Under the pieces are notes generated by a model. It was given only the letters and a program-made list of their open reading frames with translations, was not told the origin of the DNA and searched no databases. 64,000 nucleotides of DNA from JAKZVK01 sp965237575 (lineage in GTDB: Bacteria; Acidobacteriota; Terriglobia; Bryobacterales; UBA6623): NCBI GenBank assembly GCA_965237575.1, contig CBDEGI010000003.1:186001-250000 (forward strand), given 5' to 3'. The position numbers were made by a program, and so were the translations under genes. Shown here one piece after another: positions 55,002 through 63,836 of the stretch (positions are counted from its first letter, which is position 1; each line of letters starts with the position of its first letter).

Positions 55002-55706
55002 ATGCCAACCGCCCAACCAACCATCGCCCCGTACCGAGAATCCATTCCCTTGCCCCTGGCCATCGTCACCGGCCTGATGCTGGTCGGGTCGTTGTACCTG
55101 ATCTTTATCTGGGCGCCGAACGAAAGCACGATGGGCGTGGTGCAGCGGATCTTCTATTTCCACATGCCCTCGGCGATCGTATCGTGGGTGGCGTTCATCA
55201 TCGGCGGCGTCGCGGCGATCCGTTATCTCGCCAATCGGGACCCTCGTTTCGACGACCTCTCGGTCGCCTGCAATGAGGCGGGCCTGGTGTTTTGCGTCGT
55301 GAATCTCGTGACCGGCGTGTTCTGGGCGCGGCCGATCTGGGGCATCTGGTGGGCGTTCGACGCGCGCGGCACGTCGGCGCTGATGCTGGCGGTCATCTAC
55401 ACCGGCTACCTGATCTTGCGGCAATCAACGACCGAGCCATCGCAACGCGCCGTGGTCTGCGCCGTCGTTTCGATTCTGGGCATGGTCGACATCCCGATCA
55501 TCTACATGGCCAACCGCTGGTGGCGAACCCAGCATCCGGGTCCGGTCATCACCGGCGGCGGCCTCGACTCGCAGATGTGGCTGGTTCTGGCGGCGACGTT
55601 CTTCTCGCTGTTGGCTCTGTTGTGGATCGTGGTGAGGGCTCGGCGACGGTTGGCTACTCTACAGCGGGAGACCGAAGGTTTGCGGCGCATGGTGCACGCG
55701 CTCTGA
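55002..55706 (+). CDS. ccmC: cytochrome c biogenesis protein CcmC
   Basis: A 234-residue polytopic membrane protein with six hydrophobic segments that presents haem for transfer to CcmE in system I cytochrome c maturation. FYFHMPSA holds the first haem-ligand His, WGIWWAFDARGTSALM is the tryptophan-rich WWD segment, and WWRTQHPGP holds the second His. The small gene after it fits CcmD. The other ccm genes are outside the window. Haem maturation would serve the CxxCH proteins encoded at 1777 and 9180. Confidence 0.94.
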   Translation: MPTAQPTIAPYRESIPLPLAIVTGLMLVGSLYLIFIWAPNESTMGVVQRIFYFHMPSAIVSWVAFIIGGVAAIRYLANRDPRFDDLSVACNEAGLVFCVVNLVTGVFWARPIWGIWWAFDARGTSALMLAVIYTGYLILRQSTTEPSQRAVVCAVVSILGMVDIPIIYMANRWWRTQHPGPVITGGGLDSQMWLVLAATFFSLLALLWIVVRARRRLATLQRETEGLRRMVHAL

Positions 55707-55737
55707 GGCGAAGGCGAAAATCGGAAGGCGGCTCCTC

Positions 55738-55902
55738 ATGGAAGAGAATCTGAAGTGGCTCTGGTTCGCATTCGGCGCGGCATGGATCATTCACATCTTC
55801 TACATCGCCACCATCTCCAGCCGTGAGAAGAAGATCCGCGAACAGCTCGACCACCTCAAGTCGCTCCTCACCGAGCGTGAGGGCAAGGCCGGCAACTCCT
55901 GA
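55738..55902 (+). CDS. CcmD-like small membrane protein
   Basis: A 54-residue protein below the size limit of most ORF lists. One hydrophobic helix (WLWFAFGAAWIIHIFYIATI) is followed by a basic, charged tail (SSREKKIREQLDHLKSLL), which is the layout of CcmD, the small partner that helps release haem-loaded CcmE. ATG 55738 lies 31 bp after ccmC, with GGAAGG about 10 bp upstream. Overlap at its 3' end with a minus-strand fragment is probably not meaningful. Confidence 0.75.
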   Translation: MEENLKWLWFAFGAAWIIHIFYIATISSREKKIREQLDHLKSLLTEREGKAGNS

Positions 55903-56758
55903 CGCTGGCCGACCGGACGGTCACTCCCATCCAATCGAAGCCGAGCAGTCTCCGAACGAAATCGAAGACGGCGCGGGTACCCATCGGTAGGGGTGGACCG
56001 CTGCGTCCACCCCGGGGCCGCGACCCACCGCGATGCCCGGCACCCTGCGGGGCGGCTTCACCCCCCCGACCCCAGATTAACGATCGTTCGACAAAGCCCC
56101 TTCCCCCGCCTCTCCTTCGAACAACCTGAACGGCTGATGAATTTCCCGTCTCCCCGTTCGGCAAGATCACAACCAGGTCGTACTCGCCGGCCTCAAGCGT
56201 CTCAGTCGCGAGCGTTGCCAGGTAGCGCAGCTCTTGCCTCTCGCGAGATGGGAACACTTCGTAGGTCTCAAACGGCGGACGCTCCATCGGCTGTCCGTCA
56301 CGCAGCAGAAAGACGCGCGGACCGGGCGGTGCGGCCAGCGATACCTCCGGCGCGTTGTAGAGGTCGTAGAGGACGTAGACTGGCTTGCCCCGCACGAAGA
56401 CGTCGGCCGCTTCGGGAAGGAACGCCGTGTCGCCGATGTCAATGCCCCGGTCACCCTCAGCAACCGCCGCCTTCCTTTCACGCTTGCGGCCTTTGGATTC
56501 GGGCCGAACCGCGTGCGCCGTGGTCGTCATCAGCAGCGAGCTTGGGCTGGCGGCGCTGCTGAAATCGGGAACGTCGATGCTCACTTGCTGTGTGCCCACC
56601 GAGCCGGAGGCCCCATCGCGGACCACCGTCTTGAACTCATAGCGCCCTGCCGGCAGGGGCATTCGAGCGCGGAACTGAAGTTTCTTTCTGACGCTTTCGC
56701 TAGTCACAGCCTCGCCGGACGGCAGTTCCACCTCGATCCGCTGGCCGTCCAGTCCCAA
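55868..56758 (-). pseudogene. C-terminal fragment of a VWFA-related domain protein
   Basis: The frame begins MGLDGQRIEVELPSGEAVTS and contains MPLPAGRYEFKTVVRDGASG, VSIDVPDFSS and VFVRGKPVYVLYDLYNAPE. These match the C-terminal part of large secreted VWFA-related proteins that are widespread in Acidobacteriota. The von Willebrand A domain that should precede it is missing; instead a terminator for the neighbouring gene lies just upstream. Past about 56085 the frame degenerates into low-complexity Arg- and Gly-rich translation over a dispersed repeat, so the true 3' end is uncertain. It is most likely a decayed remnant. Confidence 0.55.
55987..56012. repeat. single arm of the GTAGGGGTGGACCGC dispersed repeat
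   Basis: Contains GTAGGGGTGGACCGCTGCGT, the same sequence as the left arm of the 116-bp element at 18184. No partner arm was found nearby. Confidence 0.65.
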
Positions 56759-56800
56759 GAGCTTGCCCTCTTTGCCGTTGCGCGAGTTTCATTCGATCAA

Positions 56801-56833
56801 AAAAAGCCGGCGGCCCTTGGGACCGCCGGCTCG
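56801..56833 (-). terminator. Rho-independent terminator of the SelA-like gene
   Basis: A 9-bp stem (AGCCGGCGG / CCGCCGGCT) followed, on the minus strand, by seven Ts. It lies 34 bp past the stop of the gene at 56867-58087 and fits a strong intrinsic terminator. Confidence 0.85.
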
Positions 56834-56866
56834 AAAATCGAGTCAGACTAGATAGCAAATCCTGAG

Positions 56867-58087
56867 CTACCCCTTCAGCACCTGCTCCAATCGCTGGCCG
56901 ACGACTCGGTCGTCGCCCGGCTGCATCATCCAAACCGCAACCACGAGCTCGTCCTTCGAGCCCGGCCGGATCTCGATGCTTGGGCTGCCTTCCCGAAGGG
57001 CCTTGACGGCGTCAGGAGGCTTGAGCCCGGTCGCCTCGGTGTCCCACGTGATGTGCAGATGCGGCACCATGTTGGCCAGTTCAGGGACCTTGATCTCCGT
57101 CTTGACGCCCTTCACGCCTTTCACGTAGCCGGCGATGCGGTTGCAGCGGGCTTCCCAGTCCTTCCATGTCGCGTCGTGGTCGCGATTGACGAACATCTCG
57201 AGCGCGACCATCATGCCGACCAGCTCTTCTTTGTTCACCTTGTTGCCGCGGCAGAGGGAATCGGAGAATGGGCTGCTGTTAAGACGCCCCGCCTCGATCA
57301 GGTCCTTGCGGCCGAGCAACAGGCCCGCCGACTGCGGACCGGTGATGCCCTTCCCGCCGGAAAAGACCACCAGGTCGATGCCCGCCTTGGTGAACTTCCA
57401 CAGGTTCTCGACCGGCGGCAGATCGGCTGCCGCGTCCATCATCGTCGGGACGTTGTGCTTCTTGCCGAGTTGGGCGAACTCCTCATAGCCAATCTGGCCG
57501 CGGTTGTTGGCCGATTGCAGGAAGAACAGCATGGCGGTCCGCGAATGAATCGCGCTCTCGAGCTCCGCCGCCGTTTCGACTTCAACCATTCGAATACCGG
57601 CGTTGCGAACACCGTGGTCGTAGCCGTTGCGGTGGCTCTTCTGGACGATGACCTCGTTCTTCATGCCGCGCGTATCGGGAATCCGCTGTACCTTCTCGCG
57701 GTCGGTACCCGTGACGCAGGCGGCCGTTGCAATCGCAAGGGCCGACGCGGCGCCGGCGCTCACAAGTGCCGCTTCGCTGCGAGCGAGTTCGGCGATGCGC
57801 GCGCTAACCGCGTCGTGCAGGTCTTTGAGCGGACAATACTGCCGCGACGCGACGGTCATCGCGTCCCACACCGGGCGCGGCATCAACGAGGCCGTCAAGC
57901 TCGTGTAGGTGCCGGCGGCGTTGATGAAAGTACGGACTCCGAGTTCGCGGATTACGTCACGCTGCCCGCCGCCCAAACGCGCGGCTGCGGCTGCGGCCGA
58001 CGCCGTGGTCGGCAGGAGCGCGCCCAAGCCGGGTACGGCGGCCAACGCCCCCAGCATGGAGCGGCGATTCAGTCGATGCAAATTCAT
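56867..58087 (-). CDS. exported SelA-like PLP-dependent protein
   Basis: A 406-residue fold-type I PLP protein related to L-seryl-tRNA(Sec) selenium transferase SelA and to the DgaE-type ammonia lyases. The PLP lysine is probably in VFSGGKGITGPQSAGLLLG. Other blocks: FINAAGTYTSLTASLM, SEAALVSAGAASALAI, MMDAAADLPP. The first 30 residues form a twin-arginine leader (RLNRRSMLGALAAVPGLGAL), unusual because PLP enzymes normally work in the cytoplasm, although Tat export of folded enzymes with bound cofactor is known. No selD or selB is nearby, so selenocysteine synthesis is unlikely. An intrinsic terminator follows. Confidence 0.82.
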   Translation of the reverse strand: MNLHRLNRRSMLGALAAVPGLGALLPTTASAAAAAARLGGGQRDVIRELGVRTFINAAGTYTSLTASLMPRPVWDAMTVASRQYCPLKDLHDAVSARIAELARSEAALVSAGAASALAIATAACVTGTDREKVQRIPDTRGMKNEVIVQKSHRNGYDHGVRNAGIRMVEVETAAELESAIHSRTAMLFFLQSANNRGQIGYEEFAQLGKKHNVPTMMDAAADLPPVENLWKFTKAGIDLVVFSGGKGITGPQSAGLLLGRKDLIEAGRLNSSPFSDSLCRGNKVNKEELVGMMVALEMFVNRDHDATWKDWEARCNRIAGYVKGVKGVKTEIKVPELANMVPHLHITWDTEATGLKPPDAVKALREGSPSIEIRPGSKDELVVAVWMMQPGDDRVVGQRLEQVLKG

Positions 58088-58297
58088 GTGTTACCCCCTT
58101 TTTTCTCAGCGCCTTCTCGGCCGCCGCTGAACGGAATGTCACGGCGAGCCGCCGTCAGGCTGCTGTCAGTATACACGGTGGCCCCTCAGCGGTTCGACCC
58201 CTGCAAGCCCACCGACCCGCCACGCTCAACCAGGTGTATCAAGCAGAGCTGTCGTGTCGGTGCCGCCTCGTCGCTCAGCGAGGGAAAAGCTTCGCGA

Positions 58298-60187
58298 TCA
58301 TTGACTCGCTACCCCAACCAGTTTGGTCTTGACACCGGGCTCGGCTCCGATCACAGCGAGCAGTGTGTTGATCAGTTCGTGAGCGCGATAGGGCTTTTGG
58401 ATGAACCTCGTGAGGTCGTCATCTTCCAGAAGGCCCGCGAACTCGGCCCCGGCATATCCGCTGGAGAGAACGATTCTCACCTGTGGCCGCAGATCGCGCA
58501 ACACGGCCATGACTTCTTCCCCATCCATGCGCGGCATCTTGAGATCGAGCAGAACGGCGTCGATCTCGTCGGCATGAATGCGGAAGAGCCCTGCGGCTTC
58601 CCGGCCGTCTTCGGCGAGGACGGTTTCAAATCCACGTTTCTCCAGGATGCTCTTGGCTAGCAGCCGTACCTCAGGCTGGTCGTCCACAACAAGAATGGTT
58701 CCGTGCCGGCTCTGCCCGCCGGGGGCCAGTGGCTCGTCCGCGGCCGATGAGGGCAGTGCAGTTGACGACAGGGGAAACAACACGCGGAACGAACTTCCCT
58801 GCCCGGGGCGGGTGTCGAGCTTCAGCGCACCGCCGTGCCCGTGCACAATGCCGAGAGCCGCCGCTAAACCGAGGCCCCGGCCGGTGGCTTTGGTGGTAAA
58901 GAACGGATCGAAGATCCTGTCCCTCGTGTCTTCGTCCATGCCACAGCCGTTGTCGCTGATCTCGACGTAAACGTAACGGCCTTCCGGCAGACCGTCATTG
59001 AAGTAGGTCCGCTCCAGGTAGGCGCGGTCCGCATTCATCAACCCCGTGGTCAGGGTGATGACGCCGTCTCTGTCGCCGATCGCGTCGGAGCCGTTGGTCA
59101 CTAGGTTCATCACGAGCTGTTGGATTTGCCCGGGGTCGGCTTCGACCGGGGGCAGATCCGGCATCACACGGTACCGCAGGGAGGCCTTCTTGGAAATCAC
59201 GGTTTCGAGTAAACGTCCCATCTCCTCGGTGAGGCGCGAGAGATTAAGGGGGCGGACGGTGAACCGGCCCCCGCGGGAATAGGCGAACAGGTGCTTCGTC
59301 AATTCCGTGGCTGTCTGGGCGGCTTTCACGACTTGCTCGACATGGGGCCGGACCGGGGATTGGCGAGGTAAATCGTCCAGGGCTAGATCGGCGAATCCGA
59401 GCATGGCCGCCAGCAGGTTGTTGAAGTCGTGCGCGATGCCGCCGGCGAGTACGCCGAGACTCTCCAACTTCTGTGCATGGCAGATCTGTTCCTCCAGGCT
59501 CTTTCGAGCCCCCTCCGCTTCGTCGCGCTGCCTCAGCGCGGTTTCCATCTCGGCATTGCTGCATTCCAACTCGTCGTTGAATGCTTCCAGTTCCGCGTTC
59601 GCCGCCTCCAGTTCAGTCGTCGTCACTTCCAGGGCCCGATTGCTGTCGATGAGCTTCCGCAAGGTGAGCTCGTGTTCTTCGACAATCGCCTTGAGATTCT
59701 CCTTCGTGGTCAGCAGTTTTTGCTGCAAAAGACCGACGTCTTTCGTCGCCGGCGGACGCCGGGGCGCTTTCCCTTGTTCCCGACGCCCGTTGGCCTCTTG
59801 GGGGGAGACATAGGGTTCCAGAGTCCGGTCTTCGAACAGGACCCGGAATGCTGGCCCGTCGACCCCCGGATCCTCGACTCGCTCCACCGCGATGTCGACC
59901 TTTCGGACGCGTCCCTCGCGGCGCAGGAGTATGCCCTCCCTTCGCGGACGGTCCTCGCTCTCCCTGGCCTGGCGGACCGCACCGAACAGTGCGTGCTGCA
60001 TGCCCGGCCGGGCCATCGCGCGCAGGTTGAAGCTCGCCTTTCCGTGTGGAAACTGAAGATAGGCCCCCGTATCTCCGAGGAATTCCAAGATGTTAAGCTG
60101 GTTATCGACCAAGACGCCGCTGGTCTCTTGCACGGGGGGGGGGCGAGCCGACTTCCGGGCTGCCCGTCCACCGAGTTGCCGTTTCAT
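58298..60187 (-). CDS. hybrid sensor histidine kinase/response regulator
   Basis: A 629-residue cytoplasmic signalling protein with no membrane segment. Order: a PAS-like domain (VDNQLNILEFLGDTGAYL, about 25-140), a long coiled coil rich in ELEAANAELEAFNDELE, a HisKA domain with the phospho-acceptor in GGIAHDFNNLLAAM, an HATPase domain (DNGCGMDEDT, GRGLGLAAALGIVHGHGG), and a C-terminal receiver with Asp in DAVLLDLKMPRMDG. The PAS and coiled coil resemble the tail of CheB/CheR fusion proteins, as if the kinase had taken over that module. Codons 16-19 fall in a run of ten C (60134-60143), a possible slippage site. Confidence 0.9.
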   Translation of the reverse strand: MKRQLGGRAARKSARPPPVQETSGVLVDNQLNILEFLGDTGAYLQFPHGKASFNLRAMARPGMQHALFGAVRQARESEDRPRREGILLRREGRVRKVDIAVERVEDPGVDGPAFRVLFEDRTLEPYVSPQEANGRREQGKAPRRPPATKDVGLLQQKLLTTKENLKAIVEEHELTLRKLIDSNRALEVTTTELEAANAELEAFNDELECSNAEMETALRQRDEAEGARKSLEEQICHAQKLESLGVLAGGIAHDFNNLLAAMLGFADLALDDLPRQSPVRPHVEQVVKAAQTATELTKHLFAYSRGGRFTVRPLNLSRLTEEMGRLLETVISKKASLRYRVMPDLPPVEADPGQIQQLVMNLVTNGSDAIGDRDGVITLTTGLMNADRAYLERTYFNDGLPEGRYVYVEISDNGCGMDEDTRDRIFDPFFTTKATGRGLGLAAALGIVHGHGGALKLDTRPGQGSSFRVLFPLSSTALPSSAADEPLAPGGQSRHGTILVVDDQPEVRLLAKSILEKRGFETVLAEDGREAAGLFRIHADEIDAVLLDLKMPRMDGEEVMAVLRDLRPQVRIVLSSGYAGAEFAGLLEDDDLTRFIQKPYRAHELINTLLAVIGAEPGVKTKLVGVASQ

Positions 60188-60200
60188 GGGAATCCTTCCT

Positions 60201-60230
60201 ATTATACCAGTAAGTTTTGATAGATAACAA
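60201..60230 (-). promoter_or_regulatory. putative promoter of the histidine kinase gene
   Basis: On the minus strand: TTGTTA, an 18-bp spacer, then a perfect TATAAT preceded by TGG (extended -10). The -10 box ends 14 bp before the ATG at 60187, so the transcript would have almost no 5' leader. The ribosome site AGGAAGGA lies between. Good match but an unusually short distance. Confidence 0.5.
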
Positions 60231-60680
60231 GAATCTGGAAGTCCTGGATGGGGAAAACCAACGACGGGCGTGAAAAAGATCTTATCGAAGATGTCGGTCC
60301 GCCGAGAACTCGGCGGTGATTTCGGATCGCAAGAGCACTGCCACCAGTCGCTGCATCACCTGGTCGCCGACTCGCCTTGGGACGTTTCCATCCTTGCTGG
60401 CCGCCGTTCGACCGTACTCGCCCAATCGTCATACCAAGGGGAGTAGCCCTCGGGAGCATGTCGCCCCTTCGGCGGCCGAACCCTCGGCCTGAACCGGAAA
60501 CAGATCTTGCAACGACGGGAACCAAGCAAGCCCAGGAAGACGAAGGCAAAACTCGCCAAAACGTGGCACCCTCCCATCTCCACGGTAAGACCCCATCTAC
60601 CACCCTCCACCAACCCTTTCCAACCGGGCAAGCTATTCTAAGACTCTGGCGTTCGTGACCTACGCCCGCCGCTCGTCTCC
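60231..60680. other. divergent intergenic region
   Basis: About 450 bp between the kinase gene (minus) and the aminotransferase gene (plus). Open frames here have no recognisable protein features. No further element could be identified. Confidence 0.4.
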
Positions 60681-61874
60681 ATGCATATCCGTAAGCTCCG
60701 GCTCCTGACACCCGGACCGACCCCGCTCTACCCGCCGGCGGTGCGCGCGATGGCCGGTGCCGACATCCACCATCGTACCGAAGAGTTTCGGCAGCTCTAT
60801 AAGCAGGTCCTCGGCGACTTGCAGTACTTCATGGGCACGTCGAACGACGTCATGGTGTTCACCTCGTCCGGCACGGGCGCGATGGAGAGCGCCGTCTCGA
60901 ACCTTTTCTCGCCAGGCGACAAGGTGTTGGTGGCCACCGCAGGCAAGTTCGGCGAGCGCTGGGTCGAGCTGACGCGCGCCTTCGGTTTGGAGGCGACGGT
61001 TCTCGAAGCCCCCTACGGCGGCGCGGTCGAGCCCGGGCGGATCGCGGAAGCCCTGCGGGCCGAGCCGGCGACCCAGGGCGTCTTCCTCCAGGCAACGGAG
61101 AGCTCCACCGGGGCTTCACACGATGCCGAGGCCATCGCCCGGGCGGTGGGAGGCACTGAGGCCATCTTGGTGGTCGACGCCATCACGGGTTTGGGTACGA
61201 GTCACCTCGACATCGACGGATGGGGTTTGGACGTGGTGATCGGCGGTTCGCAAAAAGCCGCGATGATCCCGCCGGGGCTGGCTTTTCTTTCAGTCAGCCC
61301 CAAGGCCTGGAAGCGGGCCGAGCCCCGCAAGGCGTCGTACTTCTACTTCGACCTGCTCAAGCACAAGACGACGGGCGACAAGGGAGAGTCTCCGTGGACG
61401 CCCGCGACTTCGTTGTTACTGGGTCTGGCCGAAACGTTGCGCTACATCCGCGAGGTCGGCCGCGGCAATCTGATCGAGAACGCGCAACTGCTCGCCCGCG
61501 CCTGCCGCGAGGCCGCTACCGGTCTGGGCCTCGAACTCTTCGCCAAGGCGACGCCCGCTGGCGCCGTGACGTCGATTCGCGCGCCCGAAGGGATCGACTC
61601 GAGCGAGATCGTCAAGCAGTTCAAAAGCCGCTTCGGGGCCATCATCGCCAACGGGCAGGGGTCGATGAAAGGCAAAATCTTCCGCGTAGCGCATCTGGGC
61701 TACTTCGATTTCCACGACCTGTTTGCGGTCATCGCCGAGCTGGAATTGATTCTGCAAGGGCTGGGTCACCCGGTGGAATTGGGCGCGGGAGTCAAACGCG
61801 CGCAGCAGGTCTACGCTCAGGCGGCAGGTTTGGAAGCGCCCGAGCCGGCGGGGGTCGAGAAGCAGCCGGTCTAG
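60681..61874 (+). CDS. serC: class V aminotransferase, probable phosphoserine aminotransferase
   Basis: A 397-residue PLP enzyme of the alanine-glyoxylate/serine-pyruvate aminotransferase type. Motifs: LLTPGPTPLYPPAV at the N-terminus, TSSGTGAMESAVSNL, VDAITGLGTSHLDID, and the PLP lysine in IGGSQKAAMIPPGLAF. In several phyla enzymes of this branch replace the classical SerC and transaminate 3-phosphohydroxypyruvate. The serA gene follows 212 bp downstream on the same strand, which supports a role in serine synthesis. A glyoxylate aminotransferase role cannot be ruled out. Confidence 0.82.
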   Translation: MHIRKLRLLTPGPTPLYPPAVRAMAGADIHHRTEEFRQLYKQVLGDLQYFMGTSNDVMVFTSSGTGAMESAVSNLFSPGDKVLVATAGKFGERWVELTRAFGLEATVLEAPYGGAVEPGRIAEALRAEPATQGVFLQATESSTGASHDAEAIARAVGGTEAILVVDAITGLGTSHLDIDGWGLDVVIGGSQKAAMIPPGLAFLSVSPKAWKRAEPRKASYFYFDLLKHKTTGDKGESPWTPATSLLLGLAETLRYIREVGRGNLIENAQLLARACREAATGLGLELFAKATPAGAVTSIRAPEGIDSSEIVKQFKSRFGAIIANGQGSMKGKIFRVAHLGYFDFHDLFAVIAELELILQGLGHPVELGAGVKRAQQVYAQAAGLEAPEPAGVEKQPV

Positions 61875-61903
61875 CAGTCCGTAGTCGAAATGGGCGCGGA
61901 CGA

Positions 61904-62066
61904 AAAATGGGGACTGTCATCCGATTTTCGCTTCGCCAACTGCATCGCCTCCAACAAGTGTGGACGGCGAAAACCGGTGACTGTACCCCTTTTTCGGGGC
62001 CCACAAACGAAGGTTGCTGCCGCAGGGTCGCAAGAATCGGTGACCGTAGTCTTTTTTCGCGCCCAC
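61904..62066. repeat. three short direct repeats between serC and serA
   Basis: Three copies, near 61904, 61969 and 62032, of a GAAAANNGGTGACYGT-type sequence followed by a T-rich stretch and TTTTCG(C/G). Spacing is about 63-65 bp. They occupy most of the gap upstream of the serA ribosome site and could be a repeat-borne regulatory or attenuation region. Confidence 0.5.
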
Positions 62067-62085
62067 CACGAAGGACAAATACTCA

Positions 62086-63681
62086 TTGAAAATCGTTGTT
62101 GCTGATAACGTTTCTCCGGTCGCGCTCGATCTGCTGCGGTCCGAGCCGGGCTGGACGGTCGTCGCCTCGAACCCACAGGCGTTCGCCCAGCCTCTCGCCG
62201 ATGCCGATGGTTTGCTCGTCCGAAGCGGCGCGCAAGTGACGAGCGCTGTTCTCGACGAGGCTCCCAAGCTGCGGGTGATTGGACGCGCCGGCGTCGGCAT
62301 CGATAACGTCGACACCGAGGCCGCCACTGCGCACGGCGTGCTCGTGATGAACACGCCCGGCGGCAACGCCATCTCCGTCGCCGAGCATTCGCTGGCGCTG
62401 ATGCTCGCGCTGGCTCGATCGATCCCCCAAGCCAGCACGTCGACCAAGGCAGGCAAGTGGGAGAAGAAGAAGTTCCTCGGCACCGAGGTCAGCGGGAAGA
62501 CGCTGGGCATCATCGGTCTCGGGAACATCGGCCTGCAAGTGGCGCGGCGTGCGCGTCCATTTCGCATGAAGCTCGTGGCCCACGACCCGTTTGTCTCGCG
62601 CGACCTGGCGCAAGACCGCGGCGTCGAGATGGTCGAGTTGGATGAACTGCTCGCCGTCAGCGATTACCTCACCTTGCACCTGTCGCTAACCGCCGAAACG
62701 CGACACGTGTTGAACGGCGACGCCTTCGCCAAGATGAAAGGCGGCGTCCGCATCATCAACTGCGCCCGCGGCGAGTTGATCGACCCCGCCGCGCTGACCG
62801 AAGCGCTCGCAAGCGGTAAAGTGGCGGGCGCCGCCCTCGACGTCTTCGAGACCGAGCCCCCCGAGGCGGGATCGGCTCTGCTGGCCGACGAGCGCGTGAT
62901 TGCCACTCCGCACATCGGCGGCTCGACCGAGGAGGCGCAGGAATCGGTCGGCATCCAGATCGCCGAGCAGATGCGCGACTTCCTCAAGAGCGGCGTCGTC
63001 ACCAACGCCGTCAACATGCCCTCGATCAGCGCCGAGCAGTACCAGCTTCTGCGTCCGGATCTCGAGCTGGCCGAGCGGCTAGGCTCGTTCGTCGCGCAGA
63101 TCGCCACCGGGCGGCCCCAGCGCGTCACGATCACCTACTCCGGCAAACTCGGGGCGGCCAACTCGGGCCTGGTGCGTAACGCCGCACTGATCGGCGTGCT
63201 GAAGCGCGTCCTCTCCCAGCCGCCCAATCTGATCAACGCCGCGCAGGTGGCAGCCGCACGCGGGCTGAGCATCAGCGAGAACCGCCGCGGGCGCAACCAC
63301 GCGAGCGATTCTCTGGCGTTGTCGCTCGAAACCGAGGACGGCCGCCGCACGGTCGAGGGCATGACGTTCGCCGACGGCTTCCCCCGCCTGATCAGCGTCG
63401 ACGGCATCTACGTCGAGGCCTCGCTTACGGGCCACATGGTCTTCACCAAGAACGTCGACGTACCCGGCGTGATCGGCCGTGTCGGCACCATCCTCGGCGA
63501 CAACCAAATCAACATCGCCGACTTCTCGCTCGGCCGCCGCGACAAACCTCCGAACGGCGAAGGCCCGGCCGAGGCGGTAGCGGTGATCCGCATCGACGGC
63601 CCCATGCCGAAGAAGGTCCTCGACGAGCTCAACGCCCTCGAGCCCGTCCGCTTCACCCGCCCCATCGAGCTGCCGAAATAG
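62086..63681 (+). CDS. serA: D-3-phosphoglycerate dehydrogenase
   Basis: A 531-residue NAD-dependent dehydrogenase, first step of serine synthesis from 3-phosphoglycerate. The NAD site is GKTLGIIGLGNIGLQVARR. Catalytic residues lie in INCARGELIDPAAL, AALDVFETEPP and TPHIGGSTEEAQESVG. A C-terminal intervening domain and an ACT domain (MVFTKNVDVPGVIGRVGTIL) place it with the long, type I enzymes, in which serine may inhibit. The start is TTG 62086 with GAAGGA about 9 bp upstream; the gene is complete. Confidence 0.97.
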   Translation: MKIVVADNVSPVALDLLRSEPGWTVVASNPQAFAQPLADADGLLVRSGAQVTSAVLDEAPKLRVIGRAGVGIDNVDTEAATAHGVLVMNTPGGNAISVAEHSLALMLALARSIPQASTSTKAGKWEKKKFLGTEVSGKTLGIIGLGNIGLQVARRARPFRMKLVAHDPFVSRDLAQDRGVEMVELDELLAVSDYLTLHLSLTAETRHVLNGDAFAKMKGGVRIINCARGELIDPAALTEALASGKVAGAALDVFETEPPEAGSALLADERVIATPHIGGSTEEAQESVGIQIAEQMRDFLKSGVVTNAVNMPSISAEQYQLLRPDLELAERLGSFVAQIATGRPQRVTITYSGKLGAANSGLVRNAALIGVLKRVLSQPPNLINAAQVAAARGLSISENRRGRNHASDSLALSLETEDGRRTVEGMTFADGFPRLISVDGIYVEASLTGHMVFTKNVDVPGVIGRVGTILGDNQINIADFSLGRRDKPPNGEGPAEAVAVIRIDGPMPKKVLDELNALEPVRFTRPIELPK

Positions 63682-63800
63682 CGTTCAAGGAAGTCACCCG
63701 GCAGCTACGTCGCGCGGTCGGCGCCGCTTTCGGGGTCAGGGATGTCGGCAGGTGCCGGTGCGATTGGCACACGGCGATTGCCACACCAATGCATCCTTGC

Positions 63801-63829
63801 TTGACATCATGATGTTCGCCTCTGATACT
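63801..63829 (+). promoter_or_regulatory. putative sigma-70 promoter of the antitoxin gene
   Basis: TTGACA at 63801-63806, a 17-bp spacer, then GATACT at 63824-63829. The -35 is perfect and the -10 matches at four positions. The -10 ends only 7 bp before the GTG start, so the transcript would be essentially leaderless. Confidence 0.5.
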
Positions 63830-63836
63830 GAGAAGC

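Noticed and set aside
57053..58660. 535-codon plus-strand frame opposite the SelA-like and kinase genes
   Set aside because: It crosses two minus-strand genes with clear domains and the gap between them; no protein features of its own.
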